A stretch of DNA of 64,000 bases from Ligustrum vulgare (Eukaryota; Streptophyta; Magnoliopsida; Lamiales; Oleaceae), in assembly GCA_963555705.1 (NCBI GenBank), contig OY743183.1, forward strand, positions 47,605,466-47,669,465. Reading direction: 5' to 3'. Both the position numbers and the translations under genes were made by a program. Within the stretch, counting starts at the first letter, position 1, and each line of letters starts with the position of its first letter. The notes under the pieces are model-generated. The model was not told where the DNA came from. It searched no databases and saw only the letters and a list, made by a program, of their open reading frames with translations. Shown piece by piece: positions 48,306 through 60,100 of this stretch.

Positions 48306-50160
48306 TCGTGCGTATAAAAGATAAGATTTACTGTTTTGACAATTGACAATGAAAAATAACACGTATAAAAAAGAATTCGATAATCATAAAAAAAGAAAAA
48401 AAAAACTAAATTTGTGAGATTGATAAAGATGCATCAAATTCAAGGTATTATAGGTTTTCCCAATATTTATACAACATAATTGTTTTCTGATAGAAATTAT
48501 AATATAACATTGATCATCTCGATTTTTAGTTAAGTCAATTGGGAGACAATTTACTTATTTTTGTAGAAATTTAAGAATCATAAATATTGAATTAAAATAC
48601 AACAATTAATATCATGTCATAATTAATTATTTTTTAAAATTTAGACTTAACAATTAGGACAAGAATCATTAATAAGCATATAATTTCAGAGTAATATAAA
48701 TAAATTTCTTAACCGTTAATGTTAAAAAATGTGATATGAGACTTTCTGGAATAAAAATTTAAACAATAATTAAATGTAATTGTAAATAAAATTATTTTAA
48801 TAAATAATCTGATATAGAAAAGAAGGTTATTATGTATATGTAACAAAGAACTTAGAAGTATGATTATTTATAACAAAATTCAATACAACTTGATTAAATA
48901 TTCAATATAAATGTAAATAAAAATTAGACATTAGATTTGTATGACCGAACGAAATTATTCATCAATAAGATTAAGACCAATAAAATATCACAATTATTGT
49001 ACAAGTTTATTTACGTATTAAATGTAACTTTCTATAAAAATACTAATTAATTTAATAGAACGCAATACAAATGAACTAGAATTTTTAGATGTACTAAATA
49101 AAGAAAAAAATAAGATTATTTATAAAAAGTTTTATACGATAAGGTTTATTTAGTATTAGGTGTGTAATACAACTTTGATATAATTTTGAACTGAAAATTT
49201 TACATTGAATTTGTATGATTGAACACAAATACTTATTTTTACGATTCAAAATATTAAAAGATCAGAATAATTTTATGAAAAGAAAAGTTTAAACACAAAT
49301 AACCAAACATAAATAAGCAAAAAAAATTCTCCATAAAAATACTTAAGTGAAAGTAAGAACACAATAAAAGTTGATTTTGGAGTGTGAATACAATAAAAGC
49401 TGAGTTTTCTCTCCAAAACTCAACTACTTTTATATATTATATAGATATAGATAATATATAAGATATAAAATATAAGATAAGTTAAGTTAAGAAGATTAAA
49501 ATATTCAATTATTCAAAATGAATTATCATGACATTGTCGAATAAAAAAAATTAATAAAAGAAATTTAAAGTCTAAAGTCAAAAGAGGCTGGCGCCGAAAT
49601 TTTATTTATTTTTTTGCAAAGGCATCGTAATTATTGCGTTGTTTAAGCATGAATCTATTTTAAATTATATTTACGTACTTTACCCTTATTTTAATTCTCT
49701 TTAAAAAAATTCTTTTTTTACACTCATTAATGTTTATATCAACTATTCATTAAAAGTTAAGTTCACAATATTTAACTTTTCAACTAAATCTCAATCATTT
49801 ATTCTCATAAAAATTACTATTTATTTTTAAAAAAACTATTTTTAAATAATACCATTCCTTTTCAAAGTAATCTAAATCTTTTTTCTTCTAGAAATATATT
49901 ATCCACTTTTGACCGTCCGTACATATTATTATAAAAATTATACCCATCACCAACTAATAAATAATATATTTTTTTCCTATGAACTCTCATGAATTTTCAT
50001 AATCTTTTAATCAAAGTCTAATGGTAAAGTCGAGACTAATTCTTATTGACCAATCTTTGGATAACATCACTCGACTAATGGCTAATTGAATATACATGGG
50101 AATAATGATTATTTAAATTTAAAACACTCTGAAATATAACGTGAATAACTTAAAGCCTTA

Positions 50161-50297
50161 GTGATCCGACGGTACCGAGTGGAAGGGTCGTCGCTCAACG
50201 GATAAAAGTTACTCTAAAGATAACAGACTGATCTTCCTCAAGAGCTCACATCGACGAAAAGGTTTGGCACCTCGATGTCGGCTCTTTGCCACCTGGG
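50161..50297 (+). pseudogene. Nuclear insert of plastid 23S rRNA (NUPT), domain V fragment
   Basis: The stretch contains GTCGCTCAACGGATAAAAGT, then TACTCTAAAGATAACAGACT, then ACATCGACGAAAAGGTTTGG and CACCTCGATGTCGGCTCTTT. It matches the plastid (bacterial-type) 23S rRNA peptidyl-transferase region as I know it. There the corresponding positions read TAGGGATAACAGG and GACGGGAAGG. The differences I can see are mostly G-to-A and C-to-T. Similarity stops at CACCTGGG. It is too short and mutated to be functional rRNA. Confidence 0.88.
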
Positions 50298-50513
50298 TTC
50301 AATATATCACCTATTCCTATCAAAAGCCTTGGCTGCTGACATCGTGTTTATATTTGCACCATTCAAGAAATTGTCGAGCAAGACAATTTTTTTGGTTTAA
50401 AAAAAATAGTGTAGTCTAATGCAGGGTGGGCTGTTGAACAAGTTTTTTTTTTTATTAAATTATTATTTTTGGTACACGCCATCTAAAATTATAGGTTATC
50501 AGAAGAAATTAAC

Positions 50514-50695
50514 GATGCGTTTGGCAGCATTGTGTGTGTTTTTTTTTCATTATTTATTTTAATAATTACAAATTATAAATTACACAATTCTTCAAATCAC
50601 TTTTTAATAACACACATTTTCTCTCCCAATTTTTAACCACACATACCTTAAAAAAATCAAATTAACAAAAAAAGTCAAATAAACAACAGAACTGT
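50514..50695. mobile_element. MITE remnant related to the one in Helitron B, opposite orientation
   Basis: It starts GATGCGTTTGGCAGCATTGT. It contains 'acaaattataaattacacaattc..caaatcactttttaa' and 'ttttctctcccaatttttaaccacac'. These are reverse complements of the interior of the MITE at 48137. The right end is not clearly defined. Confidence 0.5.
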
Positions 50696-51354
50696 CTGTA
50701 AAATTACTAATTAAAAACCTTGACAACATTTAAAGATCGCGTTTTGCATGCTCCCTTCCCATGTCCACGGTTGTCAATTTCAATAATTTTCATCCCTTCA
50801 TTTTTCATTTATTGAACTCTTGAAAGTATAAATTAAAAAGGATAAAAAGAAAAGATAAATCAATTGTCTTAATTTTAATGCTTACCAAACAAGGGCTATA
50901 TTAATTAAAAAAGAAACCTCAATTAAATTATTATATATGAATTAAAAACCATCAATATTCAAGAGAGCATACAAGGAATAATGCTATTTTTTTATTACAA
51001 AAGTAGAGATTTATCTCTATTCAAATGTAACTTTTCCATTGAAAATTGAGGAGATTCCTTGTGCATGTATACATGGACATCTTCTCATTCTCCAATAAAT
51101 TTGTATCAATTTGGTAGAAATCAATCGTTACCTTTAGAAAAATAGCATTTAATTGGCTCGTAAGGGAGTTAAAACAATAAAAGAGAACTATTTTATTATT
51201 CTCACTCTTAATTCAATATAATTAATAAATAATATAGCTAAATTTTCAATTTTGTACCCTGCCCTAGGCCTTTTTCCAATTTCTCCATGACGTTTCCTTT
51301 TAGTGAAATCACGTTTGTGGAGATTTCGCATTTTCAAAAGATGTAACAATGTAG
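50696..51354. other. Intergenic, no gene seen
   Basis: AT-rich DNA without recognisable domains. A 73-codon minus-strand frame at 51188-51409 runs into the neighbouring fold-back element and is not accepted. Confidence 0.5.
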
Positions 51355-51363
51355 TTTTCGAAT

Positions 51364-52737
51364 GGGTTAATAGCACAAAACGTTCCAACGTTTGACATGT
51401 ATTGTGCAAAACGTCCCAACGTTTTGATTTTTGACGCTAAACGTCCCAACCTTTACAATTTTTGGTAGAAGACATCCTTTCTGTCAATTTTAACCCAATT
51501 TCACAAATTGAACAGTAAATGTCAAGGACATTTTCGTCCAAAAAAAAAGCAGCTCATTCATACTTGGGTAATTGGCACAAAACGTCCCTACGTTTGACAC
51601 TTATTGTGGAAAAACGTCCCTACGTTTATTTTTTTGGCGAATAACGTCCCTACCTTTATTTTTTTGACGAATAACGTCCTTACCTTTAAATTTTCTTGTT
51701 CATTAGTCCCCAAATTTTACTTTTCTTTCAATTTAGTCATTCCGTATTTTATTTAAAGGTAATTGTCTTCAAACGTGTATAACTTTTGATCTACAACTCC
51801 GAATTGCACTCCGTTTTTTGCGTTGAACTCCAAATTCAACCATCTTTCTTATGATGTATCATGTGCTCATTTATTAAACATTTCGTTTTGACTTTTGTAT
51901 AGTAGATACTTATTTTGTTACGGCATAATTGATTGACGTAAATTGATTTCTGTAAATTTTATTGAAACAGTGAAATTTTAATTTTAGTGTGTGTTCGGAG
52001 GTCAGCGGAATTTATAAATTGGATTTATTTGACTTTGTAATCTTTTTAAGGTAAAATATTTGGTTAAAAATTGGTATGTCCTGTTTGACCGCTGGCCGCC
52101 GAACACACACTAAAATTAAAATTTCACTGTTTCAATAAAATTTACAGAAATCAATTTACGTCAATCAATTATGCCCTAACAAAATAAGTATCTACTATAC
52201 AAAAGTCAAAACGAAATGTTTAATAAATGAGCACATAATATATCATAAGAAAGATGGTTGAATTTGGAGTTCAACGCAAAAAACGGAGTGCAATTCGGAG
52301 TTGTAGATCAAAAGTTATACACGTTTGAAGACAATTACCTTTAAATAAAATACGGAATGACTAAATTGAAAGAAAAGTAAAATTTGGGGACTAATGAACA
52401 AGAAAATTTAAAGGTAGGGACGTTATTCGCCAAAAAAATAAAGGTAGGGACGTTATTCGCCAAAAAAAATAAACGTATGGATGTTTTTCCATAATAAGTG
52501 TCAAACGTAGGGACGTTTTGTGCCTATTACCCAAGTATGAATGGACTGCTTTTTTTTTTTTGGACGAAAATGCCCTTAACATTTACTGTTCAATTTGTGA
52601 AATGGGGTTAAAATTGACAGAAAAGATGTCTTCTACCAAAAATTGTAAAGGTTGGGATGTTTAGCGTCAAAAATCAAAACGTTGGGACGTTTTGCACAAT
52701 ACATGTCAAACGTTGGGACGTTTTGTGCTATTAACCC
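51364..52737. mobile_element. Fold-back / MULE-like element with about 640-bp inverted arms
   Basis: The left end GGGTTAATAGCACAAAACGT pairs with the right end ACGTTTTGTGCTATTAACCC. Complementarity continues inward almost without interruption for about 640 bp, leaving a short central loop near 52010-52090. The flanks are TTTTCGAAT (51355-51363) and TTATCGAAT (52738-52746), a 9-bp target duplication with one change, as for Mutator-like elements. Each arm contains two diverged terminal-type modules: GGGTTAATAGCAC at the end, and GGGTAATTGGCACAAAACGT about 200 bp inside. No transposase is encoded. An RNA from it would fold into a long hairpin. Confidence 0.9.
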
Positions 52738-52746
52738 TTATCGAAT

Positions 52747-54340
52747 ACTTCCCTTGTACATATATATACTAGATGAATTCAACGACAATAATTCATGTAG
52801 CGATCACAACAATTACAATTATGTATCTCTACACTTTTGTAAATTGCTGAAATTTATTACATGGTCTAGATATGTAATTCATTTATTGACTTGTTATAAC
52901 CCACAAATCAATAAATTAGTGATTAAGTAATTCATGCATTAAGAGCATAAATAAACCCAATACATAAAATCAAAGTACAAAACTTGAGAATTGAAATTAA
53001 ATAATGAAACTAAAATTTTGTCTCAACAATAGAGTTAGCTACAGATTATAAAAGAGAGAATATATGACATTAGATTAAAGTACATCATCAGGTTTGAAAG
53101 TAAATCAAAACTCAATCACTTTATTGCAATAATATTGAAAATTTTAGCTTTGAAAGATATGGGTTACCTCATGTAGTTTGACCTTATTACAAAATTAACA
53201 CAACTAAAATGAACGCATAACTTTTTAATTGTTTCTAGATGATTAAACAAACAAGTTTAATTATCCTAAGTTGAATACAATCTGCAATATAAAAGGTGAT
53301 AAATAATCAACACCATTATGATGACGGAGAAACCCAACATGAAAAAAATTCGGGACCAAGCCAATTACATCCACTATGGACAATGTATGTTTATAGTTGG
53401 ATATGTCTAAGGAACTCTATTAGACTTTCCAATCTACCCAGCAAACCCCAAGATTGTCTATTCCAAGTGGATACCCAATAATCTGCAATTCATGTTTGTA
53501 ATTCTTGCTTTTGTAGTCCAACCTTCCTCAATCTTCAACGTACAGCATCTGAAGTTCCGATGGAGAAAATGTCTTCCTTGATGTTTAAGGAAGTGATTGT
53601 TTTAGATTAGGAATATTGATGTGTTCCTAATGTTTGATTGTTTGAATCTCAAGAAATAAATGATTGAATCTTTGTATGGAAAGGTTTTGGATCTCCAAAG
53701 AATGTATAGAAAGATGTTATAATGTTTAGGCTCAATAAACAATCAAAATAAATTCCTGGTAGGCCTTGAGTATAAATAAGAAAATGTTTGGAAGTGTTTT
53801 GGCTGAACAAATCTATTGAAAATGCGTATTAGGGAGCAAAACAGGTTTCGACTACTCGAGCACACATCAAGCAGAATTCGAGCACTAAAAAACTGTTAAA
53901 ACTGCTTGAGCGTAGTTCGAGCGTCTTCAGTATTTCGATCATAACTTTCTCTCTCGATGTCCGAATGAGGCGATTCAAATTGCGTTGTAAAGCTAACTTC
54001 ATGTTCTACAATTCTCCCAGAATTAAATTTCCAAATTCGAACGTTTTCTACGCTAAAACAATGACTCAATCTCTGACTAAAAATACGAATCACAATCCTT
54101 GCGAGTTTTTTGTTCTTTTTTTTTTTTTTTTAATTTCTAATCACATCTCAAGTCTTCTTCAACACTTCTTTGATCTTTTCGATCTCAAATACAAAAATAG
54201 CTCAATTACTATACTTTGATTCTAATTGAAACTTTATAAAAGAGTCTTTTATAAGAAGATTCTAATTTTTTATTTATTTTTTAAATATTATCGTTCGTGT
54301 CAAACATTGAAGCAAGCATTTCGCCCTTATCAATTCTACT
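52747..54340. other. Intergenic, no gene recognised
   Basis: No domain was recognised. 53820-54080 is GC-richer, with repeated 'tcgagc' phrases and 'tatttcgatcataactttctctctcgatgtccgaatgaggcg', which has the look of an LTR fragment. No terminal repeats were found to prove it. Confidence 0.4.
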
Positions 54341-54344
54341 CGTG

Positions 54345-55090
54345 GCTAAAATTGCGTAGTGCGTTGTTGTGTAGAATTATCGCAAGTGTATGACATCGTT
54401 AACAATTAGTAAAGTGAACTTTTGAGTCCGAATTATCGATCTACAGAGACTAGTTAATTCGTTAAGAAATTATTTTGATCAAGAGAATCCCTAAACTAAA
54501 AACGAAACTACTAATAAAATAAATTGTCAGATAATCCAAAAACGACAAAGAATTGAAAATAAATGAAATAAATAAATTCAATTAAATGAAAATAAAACTT
54601 TAAAACTAAAATCAACTAACAAAGCAATAAATAAACTTGTGAGCTTTCTAACAATTAAATGAATATCGAGACTCAGGATTTCGAAGTAATGTTCTAGCTT
54701 AATTTATCATCTCAAGTTGTTTTCTAAAATTGTATTTGGTCAAATTCACGTTTATATCTAATTTACTTCTCTCGAGTTCAAATTAAGCCTATTTAACTAA
54801 TTAGTCAATCTTGTATATCTATAACGGTTAGAGCTCTCCTTAGCTAAATGCATTAAATTATATAGGAATTCATTAGGGACCACAAGCAACCACAAATTCA
54901 TATCTCTATCATTTTGTTGGAATTGTCGGATTTTATTACATAATCTAATTGTTAACTCAACTCTCGAATTATGAAAATAATCATTAAATCATAAATTGTT
55001 GATCAAGCAACTCAAGTATTAAGAGGAATAATAAAATCAATACATGAACATCAAAACACCAATTTGAGAATCAAAATTGAACATCCGCCA
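54345..55090. repeat. Diverged partial LTR of the same family as the solo LTR at 24525
   Basis: Shared blocks in the same order are ATTATCGCAAGTGTATGAC (against CCCGCAAGTGTACGGG), 'gagtccgaattatcg', 'ctcgagttcaaattaagcctatttaa', 'agctaaatgcatta', 'aattcat...accacaa', 'tatctctatc' and 'ctcgaattatgaaaataa'. Similarity fades after about 55090, so only the left half of the LTR is present or recognisable. Confidence 0.65.
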
Positions 55091-56305
55091 GCACTATACT
55101 TAATTACTCCCCAAAGCTTCCTCTGTTTGTGTATATTTTTATTCCCAGCAATGCCTACACAGCCTACTTTTCTTCTTCTACTGGTAAGTGGTAACCAACA
55201 TCTTTGAATTATTCTCACCACCCCCGTTGCTCACACCTTTGCACCAGCCGAGTCCCTTAAAACTCCCCGCTGCCCACCACAAACCTCCACCAATATATTC
55301 TGTAGGACAATAATTTTGAAGAAACACTACTTTATTTCGATTGAAAAAAGAACAAACATGAACAGGAAATAAATATTGCAGAAATAGAAACCGCATTACC
55401 ACAAGAACAAAACAGTAATGAAAATTGCAACAATGTTCTAGAATCGAGATCCGTTCAAGCACAATTTCCTTAAAACCGATTCGTCCCCTAATTAACTGTA
55501 ATAATTCCGGAAGTTAGGAATTTCAAATTTGAATTTTTTTTTTTTTTTTTTGACAAAACGTGGACCACGCGAGGAGCCAATTTTTGGTTCATGAAGACCA
55601 ACATTCGTGCACACAAGTTCAAGGCTCGAAGGTCATTTCAAACCAAGATTTGCTCTCCCCCTGCGCATATGTGGAGAGAGCCTTTATTCTATATATTCTT
55701 ACAACTTCTCAAAGTGTAAGCATATATATAATGGTTCCAAGTCTGGTTTCTATTCTATGTAGGACAAATGTTAACACATTTCTCACCAAAACCATCTTTC
55801 ATATGGTCCTCTTTGAATTACAATTTCTCATTCATTCAAGCATCAATTTTGGCAAGTGAACATATCATTACGATGTTCTCACGGAGGAGAACACAATCCA
55901 ACTTTGATCCTACACAAAGACCAAGCGGGTCCCACCCAAAATTGAGTCCAAAGGCAGCCAGTTTGCTGCCATTTTCCAACATATTCTACTTTAATTATCC
56001 TCCACAGCCGACTAACCTATCCTTCCCCACAGACGCACCTAAATTCTTGTAGACGATGACCCACAGCTGCTTCTTTCCTTTGCACAAGCCTCACGCTCCT
56101 TTTTCTTCTCCTAAAAATAATTCTCCAACACTCCTCCCAGCCCTGTATATATGTCCTCCAACTAAGCTCCCAACTTCAACCTAAATTCTTCCCTCCACTC
56201 CAATTTTGTGGACCTCCTAATTTGGTCCAAAAGAGTTTTCTTGCAATTGGTTTTTAGGCCCAATTAACATTAGTGTAGGTTTTACCCTTGAGGCATGCTT
56301 TCAAG
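55091..56305. other. Intergenic, no gene recognised
   Basis: Short opposing frames (55178-55462 minus, 55560-56052 plus) have no recognisable domains. A poly(T) run lies at 55537-55554. I could not assign this sequence to an element. Confidence 0.4.
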
Positions 56306-56529
56306 AAAATGTAATTTGTATTGGGAATTAAATAATTTTATGTTTTTTATTATTTAATTACATGTAAATATTTCTTTAGTCAGTCTATTATCCTCATCTT
56401 GTGTATTCAAATATGTAGTTTGAATTGTTGTAATCCTTATCTTTATGTTTCTAGGATATATGTGTAAATACAAGTTTATCAATGAAACAGTTGAAGTTTT
56501 CTTCACAATTATATTCTTCTTTCTCTTTA

Positions 56530-56541
56530 TGGTATCAGAGC
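56530..56541 (+). other. Primer-binding site of the copia element (initiator tRNA-Met)
   Basis: TGGTATCAGAGC is the standard plant Ty1-copia primer site, complementary to the 3' end of initiator tRNA-Met. It lies 30 bases before the gag start codon at 56571. The preceding LTR end is probably ...CTTCACA near 56509, leaving an unusual gap of about 20 bases. Confidence 0.88.
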
Positions 56542-56570
56542 AATCTGCTCTCAAAGCACACATCGATCTA

Positions 56571-58060
56571 ATGGCCTCCACCGGAAATGCTCCTCTCACC
56601 TCCTCTATCGGCTCCACCTTCTCATCAAACTCAGCCCCTCTCCACTCCACCACCACGGCATCACTCATTCCTTCACCTCCCATTGTAATAAACGGTCAAT
56701 CCCAATTACCGATCAAACTCACTCCCTCCAATTACCATGCATGGTATATTCAATTCCACAGCCTTTTAATAGGCTATGACCTCATTGGTTTCGTCGACGA
56801 CACACTGTCATGTCCGTCTCCAACCGTTCCTAATCCAGTTATTCCTACCTCCTCCATGCCAAATCCAGAATTCTCCAAATGGATTCGACAAGACAAGCTT
56901 TTGATAAACGCAATTGTTAGCTCCTCGTCTCCGAACTTGGTTTCTTTTATTGCTGCTGCAAAAACCTCTCAGGAAGCCTGGAATACTATAACTAACACCA
57001 ATGCAAAGCTCTCAAGGGGCCGTATCATGCATCTCAAGGGCAGTCTTGGTCAACTACAAAAAGGTGATTCCACGATAACAGAATACATGCACCAGGTGAA
57101 ATCTATTGTTGACAGTTTAACCTTGATGAATGCTACACCAGATCCAGACGAGATCATTCTGCATATTTTAAGGGGTCTTGGCCAAGAGTACAACGGCTTA
57201 TCTGAAGCCGTTCGTGCCCGTGACTCACCGATTTCTTTCGATGAACTTCACGAGAAACTCGTCACAAGGGAATCTCAACTACAGCCATCAACCAATGCCA
57301 CGTCCTTCAACCCCATCACTGCCAACTATAGCACAAAAAATACTTCTTCCTATCGATCATCCTCCAAATCCGACCATCATACTCATTTCTTAAAAAATAA
57401 CAATCTACATTCCAACTCCAACAAAAACTCCTCTACCAATTACACTCCTTGCCCCTACAGGGGCTATTTCCAATTGTGTGGTCAACAGGGTCACACCGCA
57501 AAAAAAAAAAAAATGCAACGTTTTCGCTTCATGCCCATCAATCAAAACACGTCCCCACTTCAGTATCAAAACCAATCCCGACCCTTCAACCCCACAGCAA
57601 ATGTCGCCAACACCAACCTTACCTCTCCCAACAACTGGCTTGTGGACTCTGGGGCCTCTCATCATATAACCAACAATCTAAATAACCTCTCCATTCACTC
57701 GAACTATGTTGGAAATGATGGTGTGAATATAGGTGATGGTACAGGTTTGGAAATCACTCATACTTGTTCTACCCCTTTTAAAACTCCAAAATCATGTCTC
57801 GTGCTTTCGGACACATTATGTGTCCCAAGCATGAAACGTAATCTTTTATCAGTTTCAAAACTTTGTTCTCAAAACAATGTATCAGTTGAATTCTTTCCTA
57901 ACTCATTTTTTGTGAAAAATTTGCAGACAGGAGTTCCACTTTTGAAAGGACCGGTTAAAGATGATGTATACGTCTTGTAACCTGCGCATTCTACTCCTAT
58001 TATTGCCTTCTCGGCTGTGCAATCATCACTGGACATTTGGCACAAACGTTTAGGGCACCC
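56571..58060 (+). pseudogene. Copia gag-protease polyprotein, interrupted
   Basis: Starting from ATG at 56571 (MASTGNAPLTSS) the frame encodes a gag of the retrotransposon gag_2/UBN2 type. Motifs include KLTPSNYHAWYIQFHSLLIG, W.RQDKLLINAI, EYMHQVKSIVDSL and HILRGLGQEYNGL. The zinc knuckle is damaged: LCGQQGHTA keeps one Cys and the His, but the first and last Cys are lost next to a run of 13 or 14 A that encodes Lys. The aspartic protease motif WLVDSGASHHIT begins near 57635, with Asp at 57644. A TAA at 57978-57980 follows DDVYVL. The same frame then continues into the pre-integrase motif SLDIWHKRLGHP, which ends at the gypsy LTR boundary. It is therefore inactive through a stop, knuckle loss and insertion. 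Confidence 0.85.
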
Positions 58061-58575
58061 TGTGACGACCCGAATTCTCGACCATTCGAGTGCCACTAAA
58101 AGTGACTCATATCATATTATCGAGACTTAAATAGTAATGTAAAATTATTCAAAAGAATAATTAGAATCCCATAATTTTATTTGTGAATAAAAATAAAACA
58201 TAATTTTCTTACATAAAGTTCAACATAATTATCTCATCAATCTTAACCACTTTTGCCACTTCCATGTGACCGCCTCGAACCTTCAATTATCTGAAAATAG
58301 TAAATATCGTGGAGTGAGATTTATAAAATCCCAGTAAGTATACCAAGCATAAATTTTCTTTTGAAAGCATATGGATCATTTTCATCATAACATATGATAG
58401 GATCGAAATACTCATAAACATAGGGAGACACAAGAATTTTACCGAACTTAAATGGCAAGAATTCTTATGTGTAGCGCTACTAAACTCCGGTCCCCTTAGC
58501 ATAATCATAAACATATCATATGGAACCCATAACAATCTTGTGAGATTGATTTCATAGCAATGATCCAAACATTTT

Positions 58576-59490
58576 CATAAAAACATAAGATATACTTACT
58601 TGTCATAAAAACATACTTACTTTTCATAAAAACATAAGGTGTATTTACCTTTCATAAAAACATACTTACTTTTCATAAAAACATAAGATATACTTACTTG
58701 TCATAAAAACATACTTACTTTTCATAAAAACATAAGGTGTATTTACCTTTCATAAAAACATACTTACTTTTCATAAAAACATAAGATATACTTACTTGTC
58801 ATAAAAACATACTTACTTTTCATAAAAACATAAGATATACTTACTTGTCATAAAAACATACTTACTTTTCATAAAAACATAAGGTGTATTTACCTTTCAT
58901 AAAAACATACTTACTTTTCATAAAAACATAAGATATACTTACTTGTCATAAAAACATACTTACTTTTCATAAAAACATAAGGTGTATTTACCTTTCATAA
59001 AAACATACTTACTTTTCATAAAAACATAAGATATACTTACTTGTCATAAAAACATACTTACTTTTCATAAAAACATAAGATATACTTACTTGTCATAAAA
59101 ACATACTTACTTTTCATAAAAACATAAGGTGTATTTACCTTTCATAAAAACATACTTACTTTTCATAAAAACATAAGATATACTTACTTGTCATAAAAAC
59201 ATACTTACTTTTCATAAAAACATAAGGTGTATTTACCTTTCATAAAAACATACTTACTTTTCATAAAAACATAAGATATACTTACTTGTCATAAAAACAT
59301 ACTTACTTTTCATAAAAACATAAGGTGTATTTACCTTTCATAAAAACATACTTACTTTTCATAAAAACATAAGGTAATACCTTTCATAAAAACATACTTA
59401 CTTTTCATAAAAACTTAAAGTATATTTACATTTCATAACAACATACTTAATTTTCATAAAAACATAAGATATACTTACCTTTTAAAAGAT
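58576..59490. repeat. 49-bp tandem satellite with higher-order structure
   Basis: About 18 copies of a 49-bp unit (CATAAAAACATA + variable part + CATAAAAACATACTTACTTTT). Two variants occur: A ('agatatacttacttgt') and B ('aggtgtatttaccttt'). Their order is ABABA ABABA ABABAB, then decayed units. This gives a 245-bp higher-order repeat starting at 58576, 58821 and 59066. Each 49-mer is itself a 28+21 duplication. The array lies inside a gypsy LTR. Confidence 0.95.
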
Positions 59491-59704
59491 TAAAATGAAG
59501 TGTAGTAGTAAATGGACCAAAACTTTCTTGACCACCTTGAATTTCTCTTACTTGTGGATTTTGTCAAGAGATTGGAAATAAGTGTATATGTGTAGAGTTG
59601 TGTGTAAAAGAGATGGGTTTAAATAGATGTATAAAGTTGGCATATTGTAAACATAATCATTCAATTCTATTAATTTTAACACATCATTTTCTTAAAATAA
59701 AGCA

Positions 59705-60100
59705 CCATTCATATACTTTTCCATATTTATACAAATAATATGCTCTTCATGATTATATATAATGGAGTATATAATTCATTCATATACTTTTCCATATTTA
59801 TACAATTATTATGCTCTTCATGATTACATATAATGGAGTCTTATCAATCATTCATATACTTTTCCATATTTATACAAATATTATGCTCTTCATGATTATA
59901 TATAATGGAGTATATAATTCATTCATATACTTTTCCATATTTATACAAATATTATGCTCTTCATGATTACATATAATGGAGTATATAATTCATTCATATA
60001 CTTTTCCATATTTATACAAATATTATGCTCTTCATGATTACATATAATGGAGTATATCAACCATTCCTATACTTTTCCATATTATTAAATTAAGATTCTC
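59705..60100. repeat. Second tandem array, about 71-bp unit
   Basis: Five good copies and one decayed copy of a unit built on ATTCATATACTTTTCCATAT, 'ttatacaaatattatgctcttcatgatta.atataatgga'. They start near 59707, 59778, 59849, 59921 and 59993. It lies in the same LTR as the 49-bp satellite and is unrelated to it in sequence. Confidence 0.9.

Larger units (their letters stand above)
45796..49451 (-). mobile_element. Helitron B (non-autonomous deletion derivative, 3.7 kb)
   Basis: The 3' hairpin GTGCATCGCACGGGTGATTC on the minus strand is followed by a decayed TTAG at 45799-45796. The 5' end TCTATATCTATATAATATAT lies at 49451 (or 49445). It is collinear with Helitron A, including the fused protein remnant and the hAT MITE at 47082-47748. 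It lacks A's insertion at 35047. It carries a 229-bp tandem duplication and a second MITE near 48137. Confidence 0.85.
56310..58060 (+). mobile_element. Ty1-copia retrotransposon 5' part, probably Ale/Retrofit group
   Basis: A probable 5' LTR (start uncertain, about 56310) ends shortly before the primer site TGGTATCAGAGC at 56530-56541. Gag and protease follow from 56571. The pre-integrase domain is cut at 58060 by insertion of a gypsy LTR. No second copia LTR or remainder of pol was found in the window. Confidence 0.8.

Noticed and set aside
58576..59490. Regularly spaced repeats considered as a CRISPR array
   Set aside because: There are no unique spacers; the whole unit repeats and the host is a plant. 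It is a satellite-type tandem array.
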